64,000 bases of DNA from Halobacillus dabanensis (GCF_900114165.1 NZ_FOSB01000009.1:62001-126000), one strand, 5' to 3'; shown: positions 52,758 to 62,539, numbered from the stretch's first letter. The notes: generated by a model not told the origin, from the letters alone. A program made the numbers and translations.

Positions 52758-53931
52758 CCTAAAAGGACGTTTTGGGGACTTTGGTGGAAAATATGTACCG
52801 GAATCACTAATGGGTCCACTGCAAGAATTAGAACAGTCATTGGATGAAGCTATGGCGGATGCAACTTTCATAGAAGAATACCATCATGTGTTGAAGGAGT
52901 ATGCAGGTCGTCCCACTTCTTTAACGTATGCAGATAAAATCTCTGAACACCTTGGTGGAGCTAAAGTATATTTGAAACGAGAAGACTTGAACCATACGGG
53001 AGCACACAAACTGAACAATGCTATTGGGCAGGCGCTTCCCGCAAAACGAATGGGAAAGAAAAGAATCATCGCTGAAACAGGTGCAGGCCAACATGGTGTA
53101 GCCTCAGCGACCGTTGCCGCTAAATTCGGTCTTCAATGTAAAGTTTTCATGGGGGAAGAAGATATTCGAAGACAAGAGCTGAATGTCTTCCGTATGAAAC
53201 TGCTTGGTGCGGAAGTCGTTCCCGTATCTAGTGGGAATGGAACCTTGAAGGATGCAACTAATGAAGCAATCCGCTATTGGGTAGCCAATTGTGAAGATCA
53301 TTTCTATTTAATTGGGTCGGTCGTAGGTCCTCATCCGTAACCGCGTATGGTCCGAGATTTCCAACGAGTTATCGGCGATGAATCGAGACGCCAATTCTTA
53401 GAAGTAGAAAAAGAGCTTCCTGATCACATTTATGCTTGTGTAGGCGGTGGGAGTAACGCCATGGGGATGTTTTACCCATTCCTTGAGGATAACAGTGAAT
53501 TGATTGGTGTAGAGGCTGCTGGTAAAGGAATCGATACCCCAGAACATGCAGCAACACTTTCTAAAGGGACTCCAGGGGTCATTCATGGATCGATGACTTA
53601 CTTGATGCAGGATGAAAACGGACAAATCACTGAGCCTTACTCTATTTCAGCTGGATTAGATTACCCAGGAATAGGACCTGAGCATGCCCATCTTTATCAG
53701 ACGAAAAAAGTACGTTATGAAGCAATTACAGATAAAGAAGCGTTGAATGCTTTGAAGCTGCTAACTCAAACAGAAGGGATTATCCCCGCAATAGAGAGTG
53801 CGCATGCACTAGCGCAAGCTTTCAAGGAAGCGGAGAAGATGTCCAATGAGGAAACCATTCTGATCAACTTGTCTGGCCGAGGGGACAAAGATATGGCAAC
53901 ATTGATGGACCATTTTAAGGAGGAGGTTTAA
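52738..53931 (+). pseudogene. trpB: Tryptophan synthase beta subunit, interrupted by an in-frame TAA
   Basis: The two halves form a complete 397-residue TrpB in one frame. The PLP lysine in [14 protein letters not shown] (about residue 83) is in the first part; [13 protein letters not shown] and SGRGDKDM are in the second. Codon 201, in GPHP[10 protein letters not shown], is TAA (53338-53340) where TAT or TAC for Tyr is expected. A single base change explains it. The truncated product would lack the PLP phosphate-binding loop. Restart at the ATG at 53347 has no ribosome site. Sequencing error is possible. Confidence 0.9.
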
Positions 53932-53932
53932 C

Positions 53933-54733
53933 ATGCTGACAAAAACTTCATTCCAAGGAAAGCTGACAAAGACAGAAAACCTCTTCATCCCTTTTATAGT
54001 GGCAGGAGACCCGACGCCTGATTATACGGTAGAGTTTGCTTTACGCTTACAAGCAGAAGGAGCAGATATCCTTGAACTTGGCGTCCCTTATTCTGATCCA
54101 TTGGCAGATGGACCAACGATTCAGAGAGCGGCAAAGCGAGCCTTGAATGCCGGTATGTCATTAAGAAAAGCAATCCAGCTGGTCCCTGAGCTTAGAAAGC
54201 AGGGGTTAGAAATTCCGGTTGTCATTTTTACGTACTATAATCCTGTCCTGCAAATCGGTCATGAAGACTTTTTTGACCTATTAGAAGATAACGGGGTTGA
54301 AGGGGTATTGATTCCTGATCTTCCTTTTGAAGAGAGTGAAGAAATTCGCAGTCTGGCAGAAAAAAAAGCGATAGAGTTTATTTCCCTTGTCGCTCCCAAC
54401 TCCGATCAGCGAATCAAGCAGATCGCGGAGAATGCTAAAGGGTTTCTTTACTGTGTTTCTTCCCTGGGGGTGACGGGTGAACGTAAAGATATCTCCTCAG
54501 ATGTTCAAACCTTTATTGAAAAAGTGAAGGAACATAGTAAGGTTCCTGTCGCTGTCGGTTTTGGGATATCAACGAATGATCATGTGAATCTTGTCCGCAA
54601 TTACGCAGATGGGGTAATAATCGGTAGTAAGATTATCCGATTGATTGAAGACGAGCTTGAGAACATTGAAAATGAGGACCCTCATACTGCGCTTGAGAAC
54701 TTCACTCAAAGCATAAGAGAACTCATTCAATAG
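53933..54733 (+). CDS. trpA: Tryptophan synthase alpha subunit
   Basis: This 266-residue TIM barrel cleaves indole-3-glycerol phosphate to indole, which is channelled to TrpB. LELGVPYSDPLADGPTIQ holds the catalytic Glu and Asp; PDLPFEESEEIR, LVAPNSD and AVGFGIS are also typical. The gene begins one base after trpB with GGAGGAGG before it and is intact, unlike trpB. Length is normal (267 in B. subtilis). Confidence 0.95.
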   Translation: MLTKTSFQGKLTKTENLFIPFIVAGDPTPDYTVEFALRLQAEGADILELGVPYSDPLADGPTIQRAAKRALNAGMSLRKAIQLVPELRKQGLEIPVVIFTYYNPVLQIGHEDFFDLLEDNGVEGVLIPDLPFEESEEIRSLAEKKAIEFISLVAPNSDQRIKQIAENAKGFLYCVSSLGVTGERKDISSDVQTFIEKVKEHSKVPVAVGFGISTNDHVNLVRNYADGVIIGSKIIRLIEDELENIENEDPHTALENFTQSIRELIQ

Positions 54734-54765
54734 AGAGGTTAAGAGCAGAGAGGAGTGGAGATGAG
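54733..54765 (+). promoter_or_regulatory. GAG-triplet array over the trpG ribosome site
   Basis: GAG triplets start at 54733, 54735, 54743, 54748, 54753, 54758 and 54763; the last five are exactly 5 bases apart and cover the GGAGTGGAG ribosome site. In B. subtilis TRAP binds the trpG (pabA) ribosome site in the same manner to block its translation. Confidence 0.68.
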
Positions 54766-55346
54766 TGATTTATATGATCGACCACTATGATTCTTTCACA
54801 TACAATCTTGTCCAATATTTGGGGGAACTAGGTGAAGAGGTTGTTGTAAGGAGAAATGATGAAGTTGAAATAGATGAAATCATTGAACTGGATCCTGACC
54901 TTATTTTCCTTTCACCAGGGCCATGTTCACCTGATGAGACAGGGATTACATTGAAGGTAATCGATCACTTTAAAGAGGCTAAGCCAATATTCGGTGTTTG
55001 TCTCGGACATCAGGCAATTGCACAAGTATTTGGTGGGAGTGTTGTTCGAGCAGAAAAACTGATGCATGGGAAGTCTTCGCGTATTTTCCATGACGGACAA
55101 GGAATTTATCACGGGCTGAACAACCCGATGAAGGCGATGCGGTACCATTCACTTATTGTTGAACTTAGCGATTTACCTGAATGCTTTGAAGTGACAGCTT
55201 CAACGGTGGACGGGGAAATCATGGGAATCCGGCACGTCGATTTTCCAATTGAAGGTGTCCAATTCCATCCCGAATCGATAGGTACAGATGATGGAAAGAG
55301 GTTGTTGAAAAACATAATTGAGAATCGTATCAGAGTACTCATATAA
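54765..55346 (+). CDS. trpG: Anthranilate synthase glutamine amidotransferase
   Basis: This 193-residue class I amidotransferase has the catalytic cysteine in FGVCLGHQAIAQVFGG (about residue 79) and His/Glu in GVQFHPESIGTDDG. It supplies ammonia to TrpE and may also serve PabB in folate synthesis. The GTG at 54765 gives MIYMIDHYDSFTYNLVQYLG, as in PabA; the ATG at 54774 is less likely. Here it closes the trp operon, whereas in B. subtilis it lies in the folate operon. Confidence 0.93.
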   Translation: MIYMIDHYDSFTYNLVQYLGELGEEVVVRRNDEVEIDEIIELDPDLIFLSPGPCSPDETGITLKVIDHFKEAKPIFGVCLGHQAIAQVFGGSVVRAEKLMHGKSSRIFHDGQGIYHGLNNPMKAMRYHSLIVELSDLPECFEVTASTVDGEIMGIRHVDFPIEGVQFHPESIGTDDGKRLLKNIIENRIRVLI

Positions 55347-55353
55347 AGGTCGA

Positions 55354-55388
55354 GCTGATATCCATTATAATGGATATCAGCTTTTTGC
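55354..55388 (+). terminator. Terminator of the trp operon
   Basis: A perfect 30-base palindrome (55354-55383) forms a 13-15 bp stem and is followed by TTTTT. Confidence 0.93.
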
Positions 55389-55912
55389 TTTTTTCATCCA
55401 GCGCCTCCACCTTATAGGTATTGAGGTAACCCTCTCTGTGATAAATATCCCACGACAGTATTTAACTTAAGCTTGGCACGGGTGAGCGCGAGGAACTTGG
55501 GGTTTATTTCTAGTATGCTATTGATTTGATAGATAGGGGTGGATAGCCATAGGAAAGTAAAAAGTCTAGTTTAATAGAAAAAACTATCTACCCATCATAG
55601 GTGTAAAGAACTAATTTTACTACAAAATTCTGTCGGTAATAAATGATTTGACGGAATCTTCGTAAGAATAGCGCAATTCTCGGAAGTGTCGCCGTTATCG
55701 CTTTCAAAGAAGTATGTGAAAAAATGGTATTGGGAAAAAACGCATGAAATAGACCCTTTTCAACTTCTATTAAGCTATTTTCACAAATTAAAAATCTATG
55801 TTAGGTTAATTATTGTTGTGTTCGTCGGGCAAATATACATCGGCCGGTGTTTAATTAATATCGCTCATCTAGAACCAGCCAACAAAAAACATCAGGAGAT
55901 GATTTAGTAGTT
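55389..55912. other. Intergenic region without a recognised gene
   Basis: This 524-bp stretch shows no ribosome-site-backed frame. A weak inverted pair (GATAGGGGTGGATAG and CTATCTACCCATC, around 55530-55600) could form a stem. The promoter of the symporter gene could not be fixed; a TATACA near 55832 is a candidate. Confidence 0.5.
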
Positions 55913-57328
55913 ATGGAACTTCAACAAGATCCAACTCTGCTATGGTTTATAGCAATCTATGGTATTATCATGATCGGAATCGGCGTATTCATGTCGAAAA
56001 AAGTAGCTGGCAGCGAAGATTTCGTATTAGCTGGTAAAAGTCTTGGTCCTTTTGTATTGATGGGGACACTTCTCGCTACGTGGACAGGTAGTGGAAGTAT
56101 ATCAGGTGGGGAAACCTCGATGGCCTTCTCTTACGGTATTCTGCCGTCCTTGATGATGATGCTCCCAACGTTAGTCGGAATTATTATTCTTTATGTTGTC
56201 GCACCTAAAATACGTGAACAAGGAAAATTTACTGTCGCGGGTATTTTAGAAGCGAAATATGGGCGAACATCCCGTAACATTGCGAGTGTTATTATCATTT
56301 TAGCTTATGTGGGAATTGTATCTTATCAAATGAAAGGTTTTGGTTTCATCCTTAATTTGACGACAGGGATGACAGTACAAGCAGGAACGATGATTGGTGC
56401 AGCAATGATTATTTTCCTTGCGATGATTGGTGGACTCCGTTCTGTGTCGCAAACAGATGCCATCAGTGGTTTTTTGATGGTTGGAGGATTAATTATAACG
56501 GTTCCAACCATTATCATGGTAGCTGGAGGATGGAGCGAAATTGTCGCTAATGTCCCAGAATCGCATATGAGTGCCACTGGAGGATTGACGACAATTCAAA
56601 TGATTGGATACTTGCTGCCTTCCTTGTTTCTTTTGCTTGGTGACCAAAACATGTATCAACGTCTAGCTTCTTCCAAAGGAAATAAATCAGCCAAACGAGC
56701 TCAAATGGGCTGGTTGATTGCAATGATAGTGATTTCACCTTCGATTTCTTTGATTGCCTTTGCTTCCCGTTCCTTGTTCCCTGATATTGATCCAGGGATG
56801 GCATTAATGGCAACTACTGTCGCGATGCCTATAGCAATTGGTGGAATTTTGCTAGCTGCGGCTGCGTCGTTCATCATTACGACAGGGAACTCTTACTTGC
56901 TTTCTGCAGCAACGAACTTGACTTATGATCTTTATGGAAAGTATGTAAATAAAGAAGCGTCCGATAAAAAGTTGCTTACAATGACGAGAATTTTCATTGT
57001 TGCACTCGGTATATTTGCATTCGTAATCATCACTTATTTCCCGACAGTGTTAAGCGTGCAAATGTATGCTTATACCGTCTATGGTGCTGGGCTTACACCA
57101 GCTATTCTAGCGGTGTTCTTCTGGAAGCGCGTAAATGCTATTGGTGGCGTTTCATCCATGATTGCTGGTGTTGTAGCAACATTGACATGGGAAGTTATCT
57201 TGCAAAAACCGTTTGAAGTGAACAGTGTAGTAGTGGCTGTTCCTGTCGCTGTGATTGTATTGATTGTAGCAACTTTGATGACGACCGAAAAAGGATCTGT
57301 ATATCAAGCGGAAACCCAAACTTCATAA
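55913..57328 (+). CDS. Sodium:solute symporter family transporter
   Basis: This 471-residue protein has about 13 hydrophobic helices of the SSF family. ATWTGSGSISGGETSMAFSYG near residues 50-70 and the Na+-site region AAAASFIITTGNSYLLSAATNL near residue 318 match the family. The substrate (proline, pantothenate, acetate or another acid) cannot be assigned. AGGAGATG lies before the ATG. A strong terminator follows. Confidence 0.85.
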   Translation: MELQQDPTLLWFIAIYGIIMIGIGVFMSKKVAGSEDFVLAGKSLGPFVLMGTLLATWTGSGSISGGETSMAFSYGILPSLMMMLPTLVGIIILYVVAPKIREQGKFTVAGILEAKYGRTSRNIASVIIILAYVGIVSYQMKGFGFILNLTTGMTVQAGTMIGAAMIIFLAMIGGLRSVSQTDAISGFLMVGGLIITVPTIIMVAGGWSEIVANVPESHMSATGGLTTIQMIGYLLPSLFLLLGDQNMYQRLASSKGNKSAKRAQMGWLIAMIVISPSISLIAFASRSLFPDIDPGMALMATTVAMPIAIGGILLAAAASFIITTGNSYLLSAATNLTYDLYGKYVNKEASDKKLLTMTRIFIVALGIFAFVIITYFPTVLSVQMYAYTVYGAGLTPAILAVFFWKRVNAIGGVSSMIAGVVATLTWEVILQKPFEVNSVVVAVPVAVIVLIVATLMTTEKGSVYQAETQTS

Positions 57329-57336
57329 ATCATAGA

Positions 57337-57373
57337 AAAGCCTCCCGAATCTTCTGGTTCGGGAGGCTTTCTT
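57337..57373. terminator. Terminator between symporter and chemoreceptor genes
   Basis: AAAGCCTCCCGAA (57337-57349) pairs perfectly with TTCGGGAGGCTTT (57358-57370). Confidence 0.9.
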
Positions 57374-57409
57374 TCTCTTTGGCTAGGAAATAATAACTTA
57401 TATTTATAC

Positions 57410-59434
57410 TTATCCTTTGACTTTAAAGTGTTTGACCTGCTCATTTAATTGTTCGGATAACGAAGATAACTCATCTGCACTGTGAGAAACTTCTTCTACG
57501 GAGCTGTTGGATTGCTGTGCTGCTGCAGTGACTTGTTCCACACCTGCAGCGGATTCTTGGGACACGGATGCTACTTCTTCAATCGAAGCATTCATTTCAT
57601 AACTATCTTCTGAAATCTTTTTAAGTTTTTCAGAGATTTCTTTACTCTTCGTCACCATATCAGTGACAGATTGTTCAATTTTATCAAAAGTCTCCCCAGT
57701 TATTTTCATTTGTTTAGTACCTTGGTCTACTTCCTGATACCCATGTTGTAATGTGTCCACCACAGTCGCCGATTCGGTTTGTATGCCTGATACGATTGCT
57801 GTAATATCATCTACAGAATTCGTCACTTGTTCAGCTAGTTTTCTAACTTCATCAGCTACTACTGCGAATCCTTTTCCATGCTCGCCAGCACGGGCAGCTT
57901 CAATGGCAGCATTTAAAGATAATAAGTTTGTTTGTTCTGCGATGTCCTGAATAACTTGGACTAGTTTAGAGATTTCTTGAGATTGCTTGTCCAACCCACG
58001 GACTTTTTCAACGGAATCTTTGACAATTTGATCTATGCTCTGCATTTGTTGAACAGAATGACGCATCATCTCACTGCCATCGTTTGTCATGGATAACACT
58101 TGGGTCGATGAATCTGATACTTCCTGGCCGTTTTGATGGGCTTCCCGGATTTCTGAAACAAAAGCATCCATCATTTCCGAAAGTCGTGATGAACTATTCG
58201 CCTGGGATTCTGATCCTGCGGAGAGTTCTTCCATCGTGGAAGCAATTTGTTCACTTCCTTCTCGAACTTCATTTGCAGATTGTTTCAAACCTGCACTTTG
58301 TTCAGAAACCTCTGAAGTGGCTACTTGTAATTGTTCAATAATCCTCTTAATGCTTTCCTTCATTTCATGAGTGGAAGCAGATAATTGGCCGATTTCGTCC
58401 TGTCGCTCTTGAAGAAGGTCTACAGTGAGGTCACCGTCTTCTACTTTCTTCATATCTTCTTGCAATTCAGCAATTGGTTTTCGAATGCGTCGTGCAATAA
58501 GGATGGATACAATAACAGAAAGAATGAGGATCACTAAAACTGTAATTGTGATTGGAAGAAGTACGGCAGCTCCTTTTTCTTCTAGTTCTGCTTTGTCGAC
58601 GGTTCCGATGATAATCCAGCCGGTTGTTTCATTGATGGAGTAACCCAACGTTTTATCATCGCCCTCATACTCATATTCGATAACACCAGATGGGGAGGAT
58701 TGTTCCATGATTTTCAAATAATAATCCTCCTCTGAAACATCCGTCCCGACGAGTTCAAGGTCTGGATGAGATAGGAAGGTACCATTATCATCAAAAATAG
58801 CAGCATACCCCGTATCCGCAATTTGAACTCCTTCAACCAGAGCGATGAGTGAATTCATATTAATGTCAATGGAGAAGACTCCTTGCACTTCATCACCGTC
58901 GACTACAGCTTTAGCCACACTCATGATCATTTCATTTGTATTTGTATCAAGGTATGGTTCTGTCCAAATGAGTTCTCCCTGATTATCTACTGCATCCTGG
59001 TACCATGGGCGTGTTCTTGGATCAAAATCATCAGGTAAATCTAACGAGGAATCTGTAATCGTATTCCCAGACTCTTCAATTCCCATATACGCATTCTTTA
59101 TCATTTCATTGGAAGAACGAACATCATCCATACGACGAATGACTCGGTCTTGCTCAGTAGAATAATTAATGAAAGCCTGTTGTTCGGCATAATGGTTGAC
59201 GATGTCTTCTTGGGTCTGGAAGAAAAGATCGAACGAATCACTCAATGTGTTCATCTGTTTCTCCACATTGTCTGTCAATTCATCTGTGGTAATCGAGACA
59301 CCGAATGTATAACTGGCATATCCAATTATGATGCCTGCTACGACAATCAGTGTCAGGAAGGGGATTAAAATTTGCCTTTGCAAAGTGCGGTTGAAAAAAG
59401 ATCCTTTTTTGTTTTGCTTTCTTTTTCTAAACAT
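57410..59434 (-). CDS. Methyl-accepting chemotaxis protein
   Basis: This 674-residue receptor has a membrane segment near residues 23-45 and an extracellular double-Cache domain (about residues 50-285, with [26 protein letters not shown]). A second membrane segment, a HAMP domain ([22 protein letters not shown]) and a cytosolic signalling coiled coil follow, with the conserved tip [39 protein letters not shown]. It senses a small ligand, perhaps an amino acid, and controls CheA. GGAGGT precedes the ATG. Confidence 0.93.
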   Translation of the reverse strand: MFRKRKQNKKGSFFNRTLQRQILIPFLTLIVVAGIIIGYASYTFGVSITTDELTDNVEKQMNTLSDSFDLFFQTQEDIVNHYAEQQAFINYSTEQDRVIRRMDDVRSSNEMIKNAYMGIEESGNTITDSSLDLPDDFDPRTRPWYQDAVDNQGELIWTEPYLDTNTNEMIMSVAKAVVDGDEVQGVFSIDINMNSLIALVEGVQIADTGYAAIFDDNGTFLSHPDLELVGTDVSEEDYYLKIMEQSSPSGVIEYEYEGDDKTLGYSINETTGWIIIGTVDKAELEEKGAAVLLPITITVLVILILSVIVSILIARRIRKPIAELQEDMKKVEDGDLTVDLLQERQDEIGQLSASTHEMKESIKRIIEQLQVATSEVSEQSAGLKQSANEVREGSEQIASTMEELSAGSESQANSSSRLSEMMDAFVSEIREAHQNGQEVSDSSTQVLSMTNDGSEMMRHSVQQMQSIDQIVKDSVEKVRGLDKQSQEISKLVQVIQDIAEQTNLLSLNAAIEAARAGEHGKGFAVVADEVRKLAEQVTNSVDDITAIVSGIQTESATVVDTLQHGYQEVDQGTKQMKITGETFDKIEQSVTDMVTKSKEISEKLKKISEDSYEMNASIEEVASVSQESAAGVEQVTAAAQQSNSSVEEVSHSADELSSLSEQLNEQVKHFKVKG

Positions 59435-59561
59435 TTTGTACCTCCGATTGTTTATGTAAATTCTGGGTTGCTGAATAGCAACGTTCCTCTACACATTCAT
59501 CGGCTTATAATAGGGGATTTTTAAGAGTCTTTGAAATTTTTTAAAAGGTAAGTGTTTCAAA

Positions 59562-59605
59562 TAAAAAACTACCACCAATTTCACAGTAGTGAATTGGTGG
59601 TAGTT
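59562..59605 (-). terminator. Terminator on the minus strand after the tRNA-like fragment
   Basis: AACTACCACCAATT (59567-59580) pairs with AATTGGTGGTAGTT (59592-59605) around CAC/GTG. The T tract on the minus strand shows it ends a transcript coming from higher coordinates, as after a tRNA gene. Confidence 0.82.
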
Positions 59606-59611
59606 AAGTAG

Positions 59612-59632
59612 TGGAGCATAGCGGGCTCGAAC
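59612..59632 (-). other. tRNA-like 3'-end fragment (probable att site)
   Basis: Read on the minus strand, GTTCGAGCCCGCTATGCTCCA has the form of a tRNA T-loop (TTCGAGC), T-stem 3' side, acceptor 3' side and discriminator A. The matching 5' parts are absent upstream. This is the pattern left when an element integrates at the 3' end of a tRNA or tmRNA gene. Confidence 0.65.
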
Positions 59633-59684
59633 TAAATCATCCGAAAACACTATACTATCAATATCTGCGGGGGCATTTGATATT

Positions 59685-59706
59685 TTTGACTACGCGTTTG
59701 ACTACG
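59685..59706 (+). repeat. Two TTTGACTACG direct repeats near the att fragment
   Basis: TTTGACTACG occurs at 59685-59694 and 59697-59706. Short direct repeats next to an attachment site often bind integrase arms. Confidence 0.55.
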
Positions 59707-59768
59707 TTTATGAAAAAATTAAGTAAATATTATGGATATGCTCTTATTTGAACCATTTTGATAAGGGA

Positions 59769-62357
59769 CTATTCATTTTTCCACAAGTTATATATTTGGG
59801 TTCTTTTATTGAATGCTTCTTGCCCACCTTCCATAATATCGACAATTTTAGTTTGAATGTCTTTATTGTCAACACTCCCAGTTTCTGTACTTATTTGCTT
59901 TTCATCATAAGAAACAGCGATCACTTGCTCCGAGTCACCTAAAACCGGAATATTTGCATTATGTGTGGCAAAAATGAACTGAACCTCGGGTTTTCTTTCC
60001 TTTACCTTTCTAATTATTTCGTTATAAATCACTTGATTATCCAAATCATCCTCAGGTTGATCTATCATTATCAGATTATTATCTTTTTGAGATAAAATGA
60101 AAAGAACTAATGCTGAAGCTCTTTGTCCAATAGAGTGTTTGGCTATAGGTTTTCCATGATACTTTATTTCAATTTTGTTAGGAGTTCTAAGCTTTAATAG
60201 TTCATTATAGTTTTCTTTGATTATCTCTTTTACTTTTGATAATTGTGCTTCAGTAACTAAGTTAGAAGTTACTTTAGATTCTTCTAATAAGACATCGACT
60301 ATAAGCGCTGCAAAATCAGAATGAGCTTCGCTTATAGATTGGTAAGTATTCTGATTTATTTTAGAACCTTTAAATGACTGTTTTAAATCATCCTGAAAAG
60401 ATTTTTTATTACCTTTAAATTCGATACTCAACTCCAACGAGTTCTGATTTGTATTAATCTTTTCTATTTCATCTTTGTAAACTTGGAATTCTCTCAATAA
60501 CAGTTGATTTCTATCGTCTAAAGTTGCTCGAATTTGAGATTCGATTACTCCTTTGTTTTCTTCTTGTTTAGTGACTTGATCAATTTCCTTTTTTAACTTA
60601 TCCTCATTGACTTTCAGCTTCGCAAAGTCATCAGGATTTAGATTTGGTATATCAATTTCCCTTTTAATCTCAGCGAATTCTTCTTCAAGTGAACTTATAA
60701 TTCCTCTGATCTCTTCTAAATACTCCTTAACTTGCTTGGAACTTGAATCAATTTTTCCTATAATATCTTGAAGTTCTTTTTTTACAGCAACTACCGAAGA
60801 TACTTCTTTTGATAACTTAACAAATAGCTCTGGTACTTCTGAAGATTCTTGATCACTTAGTTCATTGAGGTCTCTAAGATTATTAGAGGTCAGTAAATTT
60901 TCCAACTCCACCTTAAATTTATCAACGAGTTCATAAACATTTTTTATGTTTCTTTCATCCTTCTGGAAATTAACTTGTTTAGAAAGCTTTTCAGATAATC
61001 CCTTTTCCTCAAATATTTTTATCTTATGCTTTACATCCCTTAAGTTTCCTCTAAGATCAGGAAGAGTTTCAACTTTATCTTTTAATTGAAACAATTCACT
61101 AATTTGTTTGCCCAATTGATCGTTTTTATTAATTAAATCCCCTTGAAAAGATTTTGTTTTCCTTCCAACTAATTTACTTAATAAATCTAGTTCAAAACCA
61201 TTTTTCATATAAGATAAATCTTTCTGTCCAAAATATAATGGAGTTTGAAGAATAGAGTTAATTGTAACTCCAATCTCCTCACCGTCTTCATTAAGAATAT
61301 GCGGGACTTCTCCTAAAATCCTTTTAATTTTATAGTTTTTTCCGTGATTATCCTGGAGTTCAATGATTACCTGCCCACCTGATTCAAGAAGATTCTTTAC
61401 TACATCTGTTTTATACTCTTCATCAGCTGTTGACGGTAGCATATTTAAATTGTACCTAATAGCTTCAATTATGCTTGACTTACCACTACCTCGTATTCCG
61501 ATTAAGCTATTTAACTCTGGTGATAAGTTGATTTTTTGGCTATGCATTTTCCCTCCAATCAACTCGACAGACTTTATGTATCCATGGTTATATTCTTTTT
61601 GAGATAGTGAAGTCCGATTTTGATGATCCTTTAATGCAAGTATGACTGAATCAAAGCTTCCATCCCCAATCTTTATATACGACTCTTTTCCTTTACCTAT
61701 TTGCTCAATGGTTTTGCAATCTGAACCTTCAATGAAAGGTAGCTTGTACCCCATCCACTCTTCAAGCTGGTTCATCTTATCTCTAGTACGCCCTTTTTGA
61801 AATCCAAGTACTTTATCCTTAAACCAAGTTTGTTTACTGAGTGACTCTATTAGACCTCCATTACATTCTTTTAAAAAACCACTTTTTTGTTCAACGTGAG
61901 CCATTAAGATAAAGTAGTCCTTGTTATAAGAATCTAAAGTTTCAATTGTTCCAGCTAAATCTTTATTACAACGTGTATTTTCATTTTCTCTATTTTCAAT
62001 ACCCTTGAAGACTTCATCAAGAAATTGATTTATAGTTTCGCTTTTCCCATTAATCCAATCTTCGTCTTTAAAGACTATTAAGCAATGGATACCATTAGCA
62101 CCTTCCTTAACCGATAGTTCCACTCCAGGTAATAGGGTAATGTTTTCTTTCCTTGCTTTTCTCTTCAAACCTCTGTATTCGCTTAAATCAAACTTATTAT
62201 GATTTGTAATGACCCCTAATTTAATGTTTTCTCTTTTTAGTTTTTCTACGTAATCACTTACGAAACGATCCTCTTCTCCAGAATAAGAAAACTCCTTATC
62301 TGCTTTTGTGTGAAGATGAAAATCCGCTCTTATCCACTCGGTACCAGATTGAAACAT
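59769..62357 (-). CDS. PHP-domain AAA/SMC-like ATPase (TrlF-family-like)
   Basis: This 862-residue protein has an N-terminal PHP phosphoesterase domain (DFHLHTKAD near residue 13, TNHNKFD, PGVELSV, GSDCKTIEQ). An SMC/RecN-type ATPase follows: Walker A IGIRGSGKSS near residue 290, a long coiled coil (about 400-690), HSIGQRASALVLF near 742, Walker B LIMIDQPEDDLDNQ near 763 and FATHNANIPV near 796. The layout equals proteins annotated as TrlF-family AAA-like ATPases. Nucleic-acid cleavage in phage defence is a reasonable guess. Composition is more AT-rich than the neighbouring chromosome, and it lies at the tip of an integrated element. Confidence 0.82.
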   Translation of the reverse strand: MFQSGTEWIRADFHLHTKADKEFSYSGEEDRFVSDYVEKLKRENIKLGVITNHNKFDLSEYRGLKRKARKENITLLPGVELSVKEGANGIHCLIVFKDEDWINGKSETINQFLDEVFKGIENRENENTRCNKDLAGTIETLDSYNKDYFILMAHVEQKSGFLKECNGGLIESLSKQTWFKDKVLGFQKGRTRDKMNQLEEWMGYKLPFIEGSDCKTIEQIGKGKESYIKIGDGSFDSVILALKDHQNRTSLSQKEYNHGYIKSVELIGGKMHSQKINLSPELNSLIGIRGSGKSSIIEAIRYNLNMLPSTADEEYKTDVVKNLLESGGQVIIELQDNHGKNYKIKRILGEVPHILNEDGEEIGVTINSILQTPLYFGQKDLSYMKNGFELDLLSKLVGRKTKSFQGDLINKNDQLGKQISELFQLKDKVETLPDLRGNLRDVKHKIKIFEEKGLSEKLSKQVNFQKDERNIKNVYELVDKFKVELENLLTSNNLRDLNELSDQESSEVPELFVKLSKEVSSVVAVKKELQDIIGKIDSSSKQVKEYLEEIRGIISSLEEEFAEIKREIDIPNLNPDDFAKLKVNEDKLKKEIDQVTKQEENKGVIESQIRATLDDRNQLLLREFQVYKDEIEKINTNQNSLELSIEFKGNKKSFQDDLKQSFKGSKINQNTYQSISEAHSDFAALIVDVLLEESKVTSNLVTEAQLSKVKEIIKENYNELLKLRTPNKIEIKYHGKPIAKHSIGQRASALVLFILSQKDNNLIMIDQPEDDLDNQVIYNEIIRKVKERKPEVQFIFATHNANIPVLGDSEQVIAVSYDEKQISTETGSVDNKDIQTKIVDIMEGGQEAFNKRTQIYNLWKNE

Positions 62358-62424
62358 AGTAATTCCCCCATTAGTTTATTTACATCAATGTAACTTAAAA
62401 GTAACTTTCTAACAATATACCGTT

Positions 62425-62448
62425 TCTATTGTACTATATCTATTGTAC
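62425..62448. repeat. Two TCTATTGTAC direct repeats upstream of the PHP-ATPase gene
   Basis: TCTATTGTAC occurs at 62425-62434 and 62439-62448, 14 bases apart, in the presumed promoter region of the ATPase gene. Confidence 0.6.
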
Positions 62449-62500
62449 CTTTATAAAAACAAATTATCTCCGAACACATTCTTTGAAATGCAATAAATTA

Positions 62501-62539
62501 GGGTGCGTGAAAAAGCAATTTAAGCTTTTTCACGCACCC
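62501..62539 (-). terminator. Hairpin after the unknown 225-residue gene
   Basis: GGGTGCGTGAAAAAGC (62501-62516) pairs perfectly with GCTTTTTCACGCACCC (62524-62539). It lies between the two island genes and may end transcription of the upstream one; the T tract is weak. Confidence 0.7.

Noticed and set aside
53347-53931. Separate gene for the second half of TrpB
   Set aside because: It is in the same frame as the first half, has no ribosome site at its ATG, and only the joined frame matches TrpB.
55686-55907. 73-codon frame before the sodium/solute symporter
   Set aside because: No ribosome site, no family resemblance, and the AT-rich intergenic composition makes it likely to be chance.
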